Assembly: GCF_014359905.1 (NCBI RefSeq)
Contig: NZ_JACIYP010000023.1
Coordinates: 1 to 58,650 of the forward strand
Length of the DNA stretch: 58,650 nt
Direction of reading: 5' to 3'
Source: Hoeflea sp.
Lineage (GTDB): Bacteria; Pseudomonadota; Alphaproteobacteria; Rhizobiales; Rhizobiaceae
Shown here: positions 8,351-17,172 of the stretch, in pieces
How the letters are laid out: each line of letters starts with the position of its first letter
How positions within the stretch are numbered: position 1 is the stretch's first letter
Program-made: the position numbers and the translations under genes
The notes under the pieces: generated by a model
What the model was told of the DNA's origin: nothing
What the model saw: the letters and a program-made list of their open reading frames with translations, nothing else
Databases searched by the model: none

Positions 8351-10003
8351 TCAGGACGAGCCCAGCGTCTTGGCTTCGTCACGCAGCAGATATTTCTGGA
8401 TCTTGCCGGTCGACGTCTTGGGAACCTCGTGAAAGATCACGGTGCGCGGACATTTGAACCGGGCCAGCAATCCGCGGCAATGCTCGATCACCTCTTCTTC
8501 GGTCAGGCTGTGGCCGGGACGGACCTCAACGAAGGCGCACGGGGTCTCGCCCCATTTGTCATCGGGCCGCGCAACCACCGCCGCCGCCAGGATTGCGGGA
8601 TGCTTGTAGAGCGCATCTTCCACCTCGATGGAGGAGATATTCTCACCACCGGAGATGATGATATCCTTGGACCGGTCCTTGAGCTGCAGGTAGCCGTCCG
8701 GATGCATCACTCCGAGATCGCCGGAATGGAACCAGCCGCCGCGAAAAGCCTCGGCGCTGGCCGCCGGGTTTTTCAGATAGCCCTTCATGACGATGTTGCC
8801 GCGGAACATGACCTCGCCGATGGTTTCGCCATCCGCCGGCGTCTTTTGCATGGTTTCGGGGTCCATCACCGCCAGGTCTTCCAGCGCCGGATAGCGCACG
8901 CCCTGACGCGCCTTCTTGGTGGTGCGGGCGCTTCGCTCAAGCGCGGACCACTCGGCCTTCCACTCGTTGACAACCGCCGGGCCGTAGGTCTCGGTCAGGC
9001 CGTAGAGATGCACCACCTCGAACCCGGCGTCGGCCATACCGGCGAGAACCGCTTCGGGCGGAGGGGCGGCGGCCGTGTTGAAGCTGACAGTATGGGAGAA
9101 GTCGCGCTTGTCGGTCTCAGCCGCATTCAGCAGCGTCGACATGACAATCGGCGCACCGCACAGATGCGTGACCCCATGATCGGCGATGGCGTCGTACATG
9201 GCCTTGGCCCGGACCCAGCGCAGGCAGACATGGGTGCCGCCGACGACACTGAGCGTCCAGGGAAAGCACCAGCCGTTGCAGTGAAACATCGGCAGGGTCC
9301 ACAGATAGACCGGGTGACGCCCCATGCCCGAGGCAATGACGTTGGAATAGCCCATCAGCGCCGCGCCGCGATGATGGTAGACCACGCCCTTGGGATTGCC
9401 GGTGGTGCCGGAGGTGTAATTCAGCGAAACCGCTTCCCATTCATCCGCGGGCAGGGTCCGGGTGAACTCGGGAGAGGCTGCGAGAACGAACTCGTCATAA
9501 TCATGGGCGCCGATGCGCTCGCCCTTGGGGAAGGGCGCATCAATGGGGTACTCGGCATCATCATAATCGATGACCACCGGAGTGGCTTCAGCACGTTCAA
9601 GCGCCTCGGACATCACGCCGGAAAACTCGCGATCGACGATGAGCACCTTGCACTCGGCGTGATCGAGCTGGAAGGCGATCGCCTGCGCATCCAGGCGGGT
9701 GTTGATCGAGTGCAGCACCGCGCCCAGCATCGGCACGCCGTGGTGGGCCTCGAGCATCGCCGGCGTGTTGGACAGCATGACCGAGACTGTGTCGCCCTTT
9801 GAGATCCCAATCGCCGAAAGCGCATTGGCAAGCCGTTTCGAGCGTTCCAGAAAAGTCCGGTAGTTCACCCGCAACGCGCCATGAATGATCGCTGTGTGAT
9901 CCGGGTGGATCAGCGCGGCGCGTTCGAGATGCGCCAGCGGCGTCAGGGCCTGATAGTTGGCGGGATTGCGGTCGAGATCGGTTTCATAGGGATTGGCGGT
10001 CAA
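8351..10003 (-). CDS. AMP-forming acyl-CoA ligase (FadD/AlkK/DmdB-like)
   Basis: The enzyme activates a carboxylic acid to its CoA thioester via an acyl-adenylate. The P-loop-like motif YTSGTTGNPKG, the YGLTET motif and the C-terminal GWFHSGDLGVMHPDGYLQLKDR and GKIQKY (catalytic Lys) are intact. The N-terminus NPYETDLDRNPANYQAL is typical of the medium-chain acyl-CoA ligase group that includes methylmercaptopropionate-CoA ligase. I place the start at a TTG (10003) preceded by AGGAATGAG, rather than the TTG six codons upstream; this gives about 550 residues. The exact acid substrate cannot be read from the sequence. Confidence 0.85.
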   Translation of the reverse strand: MTANPYETDLDRNPANYQALTPLAHLERAALIHPDHTAIIHGALRVNYRTFLERSKRLANALSAIGISKGDTVSVMLSNTPAMLEAHHGVPMLGAVLHSINTRLDAQAIAFQLDHAECKVLIVDREFSGVMSEALERAEATPVVIDYDDAEYPIDAPFPKGERIGAHDYDEFVLAASPEFTRTLPADEWEAVSLNYTSGTTGNPKGVVYHHRGAALMGYSNVIASGMGRHPVYLWTLPMFHCNGWCFPWTLSVVGGTHVCLRWVRAKAMYDAIADHGVTHLCGAPIVMSTLLNAAETDKRDFSHTVSFNTAAAPPPEAVLAGMADAGFEVVHLYGLTETYGPAVVNEWKAEWSALERSARTTKKARQGVRYPALEDLAVMDPETMQKTPADGETIGEVMFRGNIVMKGYLKNPAASAEAFRGGWFHSGDLGVMHPDGYLQLKDRSKDIIISGGENISSIEVEDALYKHPAILAAAVVARPDDKWGETPCAFVEVRPGHSLTEEEVIEHCRGLLARFKCPRTVIFHEVPKTSTGKIQKYLLRDEAKTLGSS

Positions 10004-10069
10004 GCTCTCATTCCTGTGCAAGGTGTCGTCAAACGTCCGACATCAAATCACCTGAAGCATGACTTGTCA

Positions 10070-10846
10070 TCAGGCCAATAGGTGAACCGCTCCGTCCCAG
10101 ATCAGCTTCAGCGACGCAACGAACACCATTGCATACATAAACGGATAGAAAATGTCCGGCTTCATGCGCCGGACGATGAATGCGCCGCTCAGCGTCGCCA
10201 CCAGGGCGAGCGGCGCCAGCACCAGCGATGTCGACAGATTGGCCGCATCGAACTGGCCCAGCGCAAAATAGGGAACCAGCTTGAGCGCATTGATGATGGC
10301 GAAAAAGCGGACGCTGGTTCCGGTGTAGGTCTTGGGGTCCTGCCTGAGCGGCAGGGTGTAGATCTGGTAGGGTGGGCCGCCGGCGTGCGACACGAAGCTG
10401 GTGAACCCGGCAAGCGCGCCCCACAAGACGCCCTGGACGGGCCGGTGGCCGCTGGCAGCCTGCCGGTCTCCACTGCGGGCTTCCGCCAGTTTCCCCACCA
10501 TGTAGCGCCAGACGAACCAGAGCGCCACGGCGCCGACGATCAGCCTGATCATGGGGTCTGTGACCCAGGCTGCGGTAGCCCAGCCGATGCTGATGCCGAT
10601 CAGCGCGCCGGGCACCATGATGAACAGGGTCCGGGTGTCCTTGTGGCTGCGCCAGCTCCAGAGGCTGACCATATCCATGACGATGAGGATCGGCAGCAGG
10701 ATCGCGGCGGCCTGCACTGGCGAGATGGCAAGAGCCATCAGCGGCACGCCAAGCAGCGCCATGGCGCCGCCGAAACCGCCCTTGGAAAGCCCGACCATGA
10801 TGACGGCCGGAATGGCGGCGGCATAGAAGTAAGGGTCCGTCATCAT
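10070..10846 (-). CDS. TauE/SafE-family membrane permease
   Basis: The 258-residue protein has about eight hydrophobic segments and the internal duplication typical of TauE/SafE: GLSKGGFGGAMALLGVPLMALAI near the N-terminus and the second-half counterpart GFTSFVSHAGGPPYQIYTLP. The family exports or imports sulfonates and sulfite-like anions across the inner membrane, but members differ and no sulfur genes are adjacent. Two ATGs (10846, 10843) are possible. It lies just upstream of the acyl-CoA ligase on the same strand, 66 bases from its start. Substrate unknown. Confidence 0.85.
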   Translation of the reverse strand: MMTDPYFYAAAIPAVIMVGLSKGGFGGAMALLGVPLMALAISPVQAAAILLPILIVMDMVSLWSWRSHKDTRTLFIMVPGALIGISIGWATAAWVTDPMIRLIVGAVALWFVWRYMVGKLAEARSGDRQAASGHRPVQGVLWGALAGFTSFVSHAGGPPYQIYTLPLRQDPKTYTGTSVRFFAIINALKLVPYFALGQFDAANLSTSLVLAPLALVATLSGAFIVRRMKPDIFYPFMYAMVFVASLKLIWDGAVHLLA

Positions 10847-10937
10847 CGGGGTGGTTGATCCTTGTGCCGCGCCGGTCTATCCCGTTTGCATTCAATTGGC
10901 CATATCGGCTTTCAGCACTGGCCCGACAGGAACTCTC

Positions 10938-11591
10938 ATGACCACTCAGATCAATCGTTGCCGCCTTGTTCTCGTAACGCCAGATATAGCCGATGCCGCC
11001 GAACTGGCGGCGGTGACTGCCGATGCGCTGCGCGGCGGCGATGTTGCCTCGGTAATAATCCCGCAGCATGATCTGGACGAGAAGAGCTTTCAAAAGCGGT
11101 GCGAGGCGCTGGTCCCTGTCATACAGGCTGCGGGTGCAGCGGCCCTCGTTGCCGGCGATTCCCGGGTCGCCGGCCGGGTCAAGCCGGACGGGCTGCACAT
11201 CGAGGTTGGACCCACGGCCATGGCGGAAGCCGTCGAGCGTCATGCGCCGGGCTTGATCGTGGGCGGCGGCAACGCGCGCGAACGGCATTCAGCCCTCTCC
11301 ATCGGCGAAGCGCAGCCGGATTACGTCATGTTCGGGTCAATTTCGGGCGACATCAAGCCAGAACCGCATTCCAAGAACCTGGCGCTGGCGGAATGGTGGG
11401 CGGACATGATCGAGATCCCTTGCGTGGTCATGGGCGGAACAAGCACGGCCTTCGTCGAAGCCATGGCGCAAACCGGCGCCGAGTTCATTGCCTTCGGAAA
11501 GGCGGTTTTTGCAGAGCCGGCCGAGGCCCCGCGGATCGTCGCTGAAATCAATGCAACGCTTGACGAAAAAGCGCCACGGTTTGGCCGATAA
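10938..11591 (+). CDS. ThiE-like thiamine phosphate synthase family protein
   Basis: The 217-residue TIM-barrel protein has RLVLVTP at strand 1, PDGLHIEVGP, and PDYVMFGSI, MGGTSTAFVEAM and GAEFIAFGKAVF near the phosphate-binding end. These match thiamine phosphate synthase-like proteins, but the loops are weaker than in ThiE itself, and no thi genes or TPP riboswitch are nearby. It may therefore be a homologue of another function. The start ATG at 10938 follows a CAGGAA site. Its stop overlaps the first base of the next gene's ATG, so the two are coupled. Confidence 0.75.
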   Translation: MTTQINRCRLVLVTPDIADAAELAAVTADALRGGDVASVIIPQHDLDEKSFQKRCEALVPVIQAAGAAALVAGDSRVAGRVKPDGLHIEVGPTAMAEAVERHAPGLIVGGGNARERHSALSIGEAQPDYVMFGSISGDIKPEPHSKNLALAEWWADMIEIPCVVMGGTSTAFVEAMAQTGAEFIAFGKAVFAEPAEAPRIVAEINATLDEKAPRFGR

Positions 11592-12637
11592 TGCGCGCAA
11601 TGTCTGATTTCGATGACCGCTCTTCCTGCAGGCCCACCGCCATGCTCTGCCGATCCTTCCGATTGCTGCCATTGGCGGTCATGCTGGCGCTGCTGTGCGG
11701 CACAGCATTCGCCCAGGACAGCAATGGCGGGGATGCAGCCACTGCTGCAGCCGGCGACGCCAAGAGTGACAGACCCGCAACCAATGCCGCCACGGCCCCG
11801 ACGGACGCGACAGCGCGGGCCTTTGGCGCCTTTCAACGCGGCTATTATCTTACGGCGATGGAATTGGCGCTGCCGCGCGCGCAACTGGGAGACCCTGCGG
11901 CGCAGACCCTCCTTGCCGAGCTGTTTGCGGCTGGTCTCGGTGTGGCGCGAAACATGGATGATGCCGCCTTCTGGTACAAGCAGGCGGCAGAGAGCGGCGA
12001 TGCGGCGGCTCAGTTCAAATACGGCGTCATGCTGCTCGAAGGCAGGCATGTGAAAGCCGACCCGGCCAAGGCGGAGGAGTTGATGAAGCTGGCCGCGGAT
12101 GCGGGCAATGCCTTCGCCCAGTTCAACCACGCCCAGGCGCTGGTTTCCAAGAAGCCGGGTGATGCGGGCATTCTCGAAGCCCTGCCCTATTTCGAAAAAG
12201 CGGCTGAACAGGGTGTTCCGGATGCACAGTATGCGTTGGCACAGATTTACAGCAACACCGTTGGCGTACCCGACGAGAAACGGGCGCGGGCGCGGGAATT
12301 CATGGAGAAGGCGGCCCGTGGCGGCTTCGACACTGCGCAGCTTGACTATGCCATGTGGCTGATCGACGGGATCGGCGGTCCCAAGGACTACGAGAACGGA
12401 TTTCGATGGATGAAGGTTGCCGCAACCCGGGGCAATGTGGTGGCGCAAAACCGCATGGCGGTTCTCCACATCAATGCGATCGGCACCAGCGGCGATCCGG
12501 TGGAGGCAGCCAAATGGTACATCCTGTCGCGCCGTGCGGGATATGACGACCGGTCGCTTGACGATTTCTATCAGGGCCTGACCGAAGAAGAGCAAAAGCA
12601 GGCGATTGACGCCGCAAACAAGTTCGGCAAGCGCTGA
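11591..12637 (+). CDS. Exported Sel1-repeat protein
   Basis: The protein has a signal peptide (hydrophobic core LLPLAVMLALLCGTAFA, residues 25-41), a low-complexity Ala/Thr linker, then Sel1-like repeats from about residue 75 to 335: DPAAQTLLAELFAAGLGV, DAAAQFKYGVMLLEG, NAFAQFNHAQALV and VPDAQYALAQIYSN are clear units. Such solenoids mediate protein contacts in the periplasm or membrane. The first ATG overlaps the ThiE-like gene stop; an ATG at residue 18 would put the signal peptide closer to the N-terminus. In rhizobia this gene commonly precedes efp, as here. Precise role unknown. Confidence 0.8.
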   Translation: MRAMSDFDDRSSCRPTAMLCRSFRLLPLAVMLALLCGTAFAQDSNGGDAATAAAGDAKSDRPATNAATAPTDATARAFGAFQRGYYLTAMELALPRAQLGDPAAQTLLAELFAAGLGVARNMDDAAFWYKQAAESGDAAAQFKYGVMLLEGRHVKADPAKAEELMKLAADAGNAFAQFNHAQALVSKKPGDAGILEALPYFEKAAEQGVPDAQYALAQIYSNTVGVPDEKRARAREFMEKAARGGFDTAQLDYAMWLIDGIGGPKDYENGFRWMKVAATRGNVVAQNRMAVLHINAIGTSGDPVEAAKWYILSRRAGYDDRSLDDFYQGLTEEEQKQAIDAANKFGKR

Positions 12638-12757
12638 GCCGGGATATAGAAGCGGCCCGATCGAGCGCCAGACTTGAAAAGCTGAGCCATTTGTGGTCTT
12701 GAGGCCGCCAAGCGGCGCCGAAAACCGGGCCGGATCAAGCTGACGCGGAATACTCCC

Positions 12758-13321
12758 ATGAAAATCAACGGAAATGAAATTCGCCCCGGCAACGTGCTCG
12801 AGCACAATGGCGGCCTGTGGGCCGTGGTGAAAACCAATGCGGTCAAACCCGGCAAGGGCGGCGCCTTCAACCAGGTCGAGATGAAAAATCTCATCGACGG
12901 CACCAAGCTCAACGAACGGTTCCGGGCGTCGGAAACAGTCGAGCGCATCCGGCTCGAGCAGAAGGATTTCCAGTTCCTTTACGAGCAGGGCGAGGCGCTG
13001 GTGTTCATGGATCTGGAAAGCTACGAGCAGCTTGAGTTGCAGAAGGATTTCGTTGGCGACCGCCGCGCGTTCCTTCAGGACGGCATGATGGTGACGGTGG
13101 AGCTCTATGATGAGCGGCCGATCGGCATTGCGCTGCCCGATCACGTAACGCTGGCGATCACCGAAGCCGATCCGGTGGTCAAGGGCCAAACCGCAGCATC
13201 GTCCTACAAGCCTGCGATGCTGGAAAATGGCGTGCGCATTCTGGTGCCGCCATTCATCTCGGCTGGCGAGCGGGTGATTGTCGACACCAACGAGCTGACC
13301 TATCTGCGTCGCGCTGACTGA
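12758..13321 (+). CDS. efp: Elongation factor P
   Basis: The 187-residue protein rescues ribosomes stalled at polyproline. The N-terminal KOW domain starts [20 protein letters not shown]; the loop VKPGKGGAF carries the Lys (residue 33) that is beta-lysylated by EpmA in the EpmAB pathway. The two OB domains follow, ending near [19 protein letters not shown]. Length and motifs are standard. No epmA or epmB is in the window. The 120 bases upstream of it show no gene; suhB follows 55 bases downstream on the same strand. Confidence 0.96.
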   Translation: MKINGNEIRPGNVLEHNGGLWAVVKTNAVKPGKGGAFNQVEMKNLIDGTKLNERFRASETVERIRLEQKDFQFLYEQGEALVFMDLESYEQLELQKDFVGDRRAFLQDGMMVTVELYDERPIGIALPDHVTLAITEADPVVKGQTAASSYKPAMLENGVRILVPPFISAGERVIVDTNELTYLRRAD

Positions 13322-13376
13322 AACTGATCGCGGCCGCGACCGACTTCGCGCCGCCGACACCAAGGAAATATCATAG

Positions 13377-14177
13377 ATGGCGCGTTCAGCCCTTCTCAAC
13401 GTCATGGTTCAGTCGGCGCTCAAGGCCGGGCGCTCGCTTGCGCGCGACTTCGGCGAGGTTCAGAATCTGCAGGTCTCGCTCAAGGGGCCCGGGGATTACG
13501 TCAGCCAGGCCGACCGCAAGGCAGAGACCATCATCAAGACCGAGCTTTTGCGGGCGCGCCCGACCTACGGCTTCATGGGCGAGGAGAGCGAGGAGCAGGC
13601 CGGCACCGACGGCGCGCACCGCTGGATCGTCGATCCGCTTGATGGCACGACGAATTTTCTGCACGGCATGCCGCATTTCGCCGTCTCCATCGCGCTTGAG
13701 CGCAATGGCGAGATCGTCGCCGGAGTGATCTACAATCCATCGACCGACGAGCTCTATACGGCTGAACGGGGCGGCGGGGCTTTCCTCAACGACCGGCGTC
13801 TGCGCGTCGCAGGCCGCAAGGCGATGTCGGATGCGGTCATCGGAACCGGCGTGCCGCATCTCGGCCGCGGCCATCACGGCAAGTTCCTGGTGGAGCTGCG
13901 CCACGTGATGGGCGAATGCGCAGGCATCCGCCGGATGGGCGCGGCAGCGCTTGATCTGGCCTATGTGGCTGCGGGCCGGCTCGACGGGTTCTGGGAAAAG
14001 CCTCTGGAACCCTGGGATATGGCGGCAGGGCTTATCCTGATCCGGGAAGCGGGCGGGTTTGTCTCCGACATGACCGGCGGGACCGACATGTTCGGCACGA
14101 AATCCGTGGCCGCCGGCAATGAATACGTCCTCAAGGGCCTTCTCGACCTGATCCAGCGGCCCGTTCCAACGGCCTGA
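13377..14177 (+). CDS. suhB: Inositol-phosphate phosphatase family protein (SuhB-type)
   Basis: The 266-residue Mg-dependent phosphatase has motif 1 in GEESEEQ (metal-binding Glu), motif 2 WIVDPLDGTTNFLHG (Asp/Asp/Thr) and motif 3 WEKPLEPWDMAAGLILIREAGG. It hydrolyses inositol monophosphate or related sugar phosphates; E. coli SuhB also binds the transcription machinery. An AAGGAAAT ribosome-binding site precedes the ATG. It follows efp and precedes the ExbB-like pair, an order common in Rhizobiales. Confidence 0.92.
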   Translation: MARSALLNVMVQSALKAGRSLARDFGEVQNLQVSLKGPGDYVSQADRKAETIIKTELLRARPTYGFMGEESEEQAGTDGAHRWIVDPLDGTTNFLHGMPHFAVSIALERNGEIVAGVIYNPSTDELYTAERGGGAFLNDRRLRVAGRKAMSDAVIGTGVPHLGRGHHGKFLVELRHVMGECAGIRRMGAAALDLAYVAAGRLDGFWEKPLEPWDMAAGLILIREAGGFVSDMTGGTDMFGTKSVAAGNEYVLKGLLDLIQRPVPTA

Positions 14178-14200
14178 CCGGCGCCGTCACGGCATTGTTT

Positions 14201-14216
14201 TGAAAGCATGCTTTCA
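14201..14216. promoter_or_regulatory. Perfect 16-bp palindrome upstream of the ExbB-like gene
   Basis: TGAAAGCATGCTTTCA reads identically on both strands, 24 bases after suhB and 70 bases before the ExbB-like start. It could be an operator for the membrane pair. It could also be a weak suhB terminator, since TTTC follows, but the stem is short and its loop minimal. Confidence 0.4.
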
Positions 14217-14286
14217 TTTCCGCCATAATATCGGCTAGTCTTCGCACAATCTTGTGATTTGGGACAAAGGCCAGGACGGACAACGC

Positions 14287-15309
14287 ATGGCAAAACTGAC
14301 ATTGTCAGGATGGGGCATCTCGGAAGACGGCAGCGGGGCCGATCCATACAAGCTCTCCAGTCCGCTGGTCTTCTTCTGGAGCATGATGATCTTTCTCATC
14401 CTCTCCGGTTTCGTCGCGGCCATTCTCTACCGGCAGATCCAGACGGCGTTCCTCTCCAATCCCGGCCTCAACGGGCTGATCCTCGGGGTGCTCGCGGTCG
14501 GCATCCTGCTGGTGTTCACCCATGTGATCCGGCTGCGTCCCGAAGTGCGCTGGGTCAATTCGTTGCGCGCCACCGGCGATGCGGAGAAGGTCGGCCGTGA
14601 CCCGGTGCTGCTGGCGCCGATGCGGGCCTTGATCGGCCGTCGCCAGTCCATGGCATTGTCGACCACCTCGCTCCGGTCAATCCTTGATTCCATCGCCACA
14701 CGGCTCGATGAGTCGCGTGACACGTCGCGCTACCTGATCGGGCTTTTGGTGTTTCTCGGCCTGCTCGGTACATTCTGGGGCCTGCTCGGCACGATCGGGT
14801 CGATCAATCAGGTGATCCAGTCGCTGGATCCGGGAACCGGCGGCACGGATGATGTGCTGTCCACGCTGAAGAGCGGCCTTTCCGCACCCTTGGATGGAAT
14901 GGGCACGGCGTTTTCCTCCTCGCTGTTCGGTCTGGCCGGATCGCTGATCCTCGGGTTTCTCGATCTGCAGGCCGGGCGCGCCCAGAACCGGTTCTACACC
15001 GAACTCGAAAACTGGCTGTCGACCATGACGGATCTCGATTCAGGCATGGCCATGCCTGCCGACAGCGCCGGGGCCACGGAAGAAATACGGATGCTGTCCG
15101 AACGGATGCAGAAACTGTCGCAGGATTCAGGCATGACGCCGCGGACCACGGCAGCGATGGCCAGCCTTGCGGAAGGTATCCAGGGCCTGGTCAAGAACAT
15201 GCGCAACGAACAGCAGATGCTCAGGGACTGGATCGAAGCCCAGCAGGTGGAATCGCGGCGGATGCGCGAGACGCTCGACAAGCTCGCCGACAAGATCGGG
15301 GACAAGTAG
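14287..15309 (+). CDS. ExbB/TolQ/MotA-like proton-channel protein
   Basis: The 340-residue protein has four hydrophobic segments (about residues 27-48, 61-80, 147-168 and 205-226). The MotA/TolQ/ExbB core is GLLVFLGLLGTFWGLLGTIGSI (the conserved transmembrane 3 region) and LDGMGTAFSSSLFGLAGSLILGFLDLQ. The C-terminus is a long coiled-coil-like helix. With the OmpA-like protein just downstream (stop to start 3 bases), it should form a proton-driven stator-type complex tied to the cell wall. It is distinct from the TolQR pair at 54322-55500. The pair is conserved beside suhB in rhizobia; the driven process is not known to me. Confidence 0.85.
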   Translation: MAKLTLSGWGISEDGSGADPYKLSSPLVFFWSMMIFLILSGFVAAILYRQIQTAFLSNPGLNGLILGVLAVGILLVFTHVIRLRPEVRWVNSLRATGDAEKVGRDPVLLAPMRALIGRRQSMALSTTSLRSILDSIATRLDESRDTSRYLIGLLVFLGLLGTFWGLLGTIGSINQVIQSLDPGTGGTDDVLSTLKSGLSAPLDGMGTAFSSSLFGLAGSLILGFLDLQAGRAQNRFYTELENWLSTMTDLDSGMAMPADSAGATEEIRMLSERMQKLSQDSGMTPRTTAAMASLAEGIQGLVKNMRNEQQMLRDWIEAQQVESRRMRETLDKLADKIGDK

Positions 15310-15312
15310 ACC

Positions 15313-16344
15313 ATGGCGCTGGCGCGGAACCGGCGGCGGGAGCAGGGCGTCGACTATTGGCCGGGATTTGTCGACGCGCTGTCGACCCTGCTGCTCGCCA
15401 TCATGTTCCTGCTCACGGTCTTCGTGCTGGCGCAGTTCTTCCTCAGCCGCGAGATCTCCGGCCGCGACGAGGTACTCAACCGGCTCAACAGCCAGATCAA
15501 CGAACTCACCCAGCTTCTGGCGCTCGAGCGCTCCGGCAATCAGGATCTCCAGGACACGCTGGCCAATCTGCAGGCCTCGCTGTCGGAGTCCGAATCCGAC
15601 CGGTCGCGCCTGCAGGAATTGTTGGCCAGCGGGTCGGGCGCCAGTGAAGCCGCGGAAGCCAGGATTGGCACGCTCACCGAAACGCTTGATGCCGAGAAAC
15701 AGGTGTCGCAGCGGGCGCTTAACCAGGTCGATCTGCTCAACCAGCAGATAGCCGCGCTCAGGACCCAGCTTGGCGCTCTTGAGGATGCGCTCGAGGTGTC
15801 AGAGGCAAAGGACCGGCAGACACAGACCAAGATCGCCGATCTCGGGCGGCGTCTGAATGTCGCGCTGGCGCAGCGTGTCCAGGAACTCAACCGATACCGG
15901 TCCGACTTCTTCGGCCGCTTGCGGGAGATCCTGGCCAGCCGCGAGGATGTGCGCGTGGTGGGTGACCGCTTCGTGTTCCAGTCCGAAGTGCTGTTTCCCT
16001 CGGGCGGCAACGAGCTCAATCCCGCCGGCAAGGAGCAGATGGAAAAACTCGCCAGCGCCATCAACGAGCTTGCGCGCGAGATTCCGGACGAAATCAACTG
16101 GGTGCTGCGCGTCGACGGTCACACCGACAATGTGCCGCTGTCGGGCACCGGCCGCTACGCCGACAACTGGGAGCTTTCGAGCGCCCGCGCCACCTCGGTG
16201 GTCAAGTATCTGATTGCCAATGGCGTACCGGCCAACCGTCTGGTTGCGGCCGGCTTCGGCGAGTTCCAGCCGATCGCCGAAGGCGACACCGACGAGGACC
16301 GCGCCACCAACCGCCGGATCGAGCTCAAGCTCACCGAGCGCTGA
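15313..16344 (+). CDS. OmpA/MotB-like peptidoglycan-binding protein
   Basis: The 343-residue protein has one N-terminal transmembrane helix (about residues 22-42) preceded by the MotB-like GFVDALSTLLLAI, where Asp19 sits at the helix start as in MotB. A long coiled coil follows (about 50-190), with an OmpA domain at about 215-343. The domain has the peptidoglycan motif DGHTDNVPLSGTGRYADNWELS and ends NRRIELKLTER. It should couple the ExbB-like partner's proton flow to the cell wall. The pair recalls MotAB or ZorAB in layout, but no flagellar or phage-defence effector gene is adjacent. Confidence 0.88.
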   Translation: MALARNRRREQGVDYWPGFVDALSTLLLAIMFLLTVFVLAQFFLSREISGRDEVLNRLNSQINELTQLLALERSGNQDLQDTLANLQASLSESESDRSRLQELLASGSGASEAAEARIGTLTETLDAEKQVSQRALNQVDLLNQQIAALRTQLGALEDALEVSEAKDRQTQTKIADLGRRLNVALAQRVQELNRYRSDFFGRLREILASREDVRVVGDRFVFQSEVLFPSGGNELNPAGKEQMEKLASAINELAREIPDEINWVLRVDGHTDNVPLSGTGRYADNWELSSARATSVVKYLIANGVPANRLVAAGFGEFQPIAEGDTDEDRATNRRIELKLTER

Positions 16345-16362
16345 TCTCGCAGCGGTGTGCCC

Positions 16363-17172
16363 TCAGGCGCCGAGCCCGGGCAGGCAGGGCCTCGGGTCGA
16401 AGGGCGCCGCCAGCGGGGCGTAGTCGCGCGGCGTAAGCCGCACCAGACCCGTCAGCAGCACCTGATCGCGAATCTCCGCATCAAGTCCCTCGATCGCGGC
16501 CTCGACCGCATCGGCGATCATGGGAGCCCGGTCGGCGAGGCCGGGAGCGGCGATCAGCGGCAATCCGGGCGTTTCGGGCGTGACGGCGAAGATGGTGAGA
16601 CCGGCAGCCGCCGGCTCATGCCGCTTGGCCAGTTCCCACGTCACGGCGTCGATGGCCGCCCAGTCCGCCTCGCCTCCGGCCACGGCGCGGATCGACGCTC
16701 GATGCGCCCCGGTTTCAAGCGGTGGCGGCATGGATGCGTATCCACCCGCGGCAAGCAGCCGCACCGGCGCGGCGAAGCCTGATTGCGAGTGGACCATGTT
16801 GTAGGCAAAGCGCCTGCCGGCGAGATCGGCCAGCCTGTCCGGCGCATTGCTCTTCCGTGCAATCAGCACGCTGAAATAATGGCCGGGGCTTGCGCCGGTC
16901 GCCGCATGGGCCGGCGTTCCCACGAGCGTCACCTTGCCCGCGAGCCGTGTGGCGTAGGGATAGCCGCAAGTCTGCGACAGGATGAGGCCTGGGTGCAACC
17001 AGAGCGGCTCCGGATCGGCGCTCCGGTCCAGGCTCGCAGGCACCGCAATGCACCGCTGCGACAGCTGCGTGCGGATCCCGGCCCACACCGCATCGGTTGC
17101 GTGCCGGATCTCCGGCCAGTCATACATCGGCAGAGAGGCGGCCGCGCCTCCCTGGATCGAATGAGCGGTCAC
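16363..17172 (-). CDS. PhnD-like substrate-binding protein
   Basis: The 269-residue protein resembles phosphate/phosphonate (PhnD) periplasmic binding proteins: PGLILSQTCGYPY, YFSVLIARK, LADLAGRRFAYNMVHSQSGFAAP and DWAAIDAVTWELAKR. It lacks a clear signal peptide from the GTG at 17172; an ATG at 17127 also gives none. No ABC permease or ATPase is adjacent, so it may be an orphan binding protein or have a cytoplasmic role. Its GTG overlaps the stop of the desaturase gene by four bases, so the pair is probably coupled. Confidence 0.75.
   Translation of the reverse strand: MTAHSIQGGAAASLPMYDWPEIRHATDAVWAGIRTQLSQRCIAVPASLDRSADPEPLWLHPGLILSQTCGYPYATRLAGKVTLVGTPAHAATGASPGHYFSVLIARKSNAPDRLADLAGRRFAYNMVHSQSGFAAPVRLLAAGGYASMPPPLETGAHRASIRAVAGGEADWAAIDAVTWELAKRHEPAAAGLTIFAVTPETPGLPLIAAPGLADRAPMIADAVEAAIEGLDAEIRDQVLLTGLVRLTPRDYAPLAAPFDPRPCLPGLGA

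Noticed and set aside
8306..9802. 498-residue plus-strand frame antisense to the acyl-CoA ligase
   Set aside because: Shadow of a gene with intact catalytic motifs; no recognisable protein family.
11321..13405. 694-residue minus-strand frame antisense to the ThiE-like, Sel1 and efp genes
   Set aside because: It is the mirror frame of three supported genes in GC-rich DNA; the translation shows no domain and is Arg/His/Gly-biased.
14287..16344. Zorya-type defence (ZorA/ZorB) for the ExbB-like/OmpA-like pair
   Set aside because: No ZorC, ZorD or ZorE-like gene is adjacent, and the location next to efp/suhB is that of core genes.
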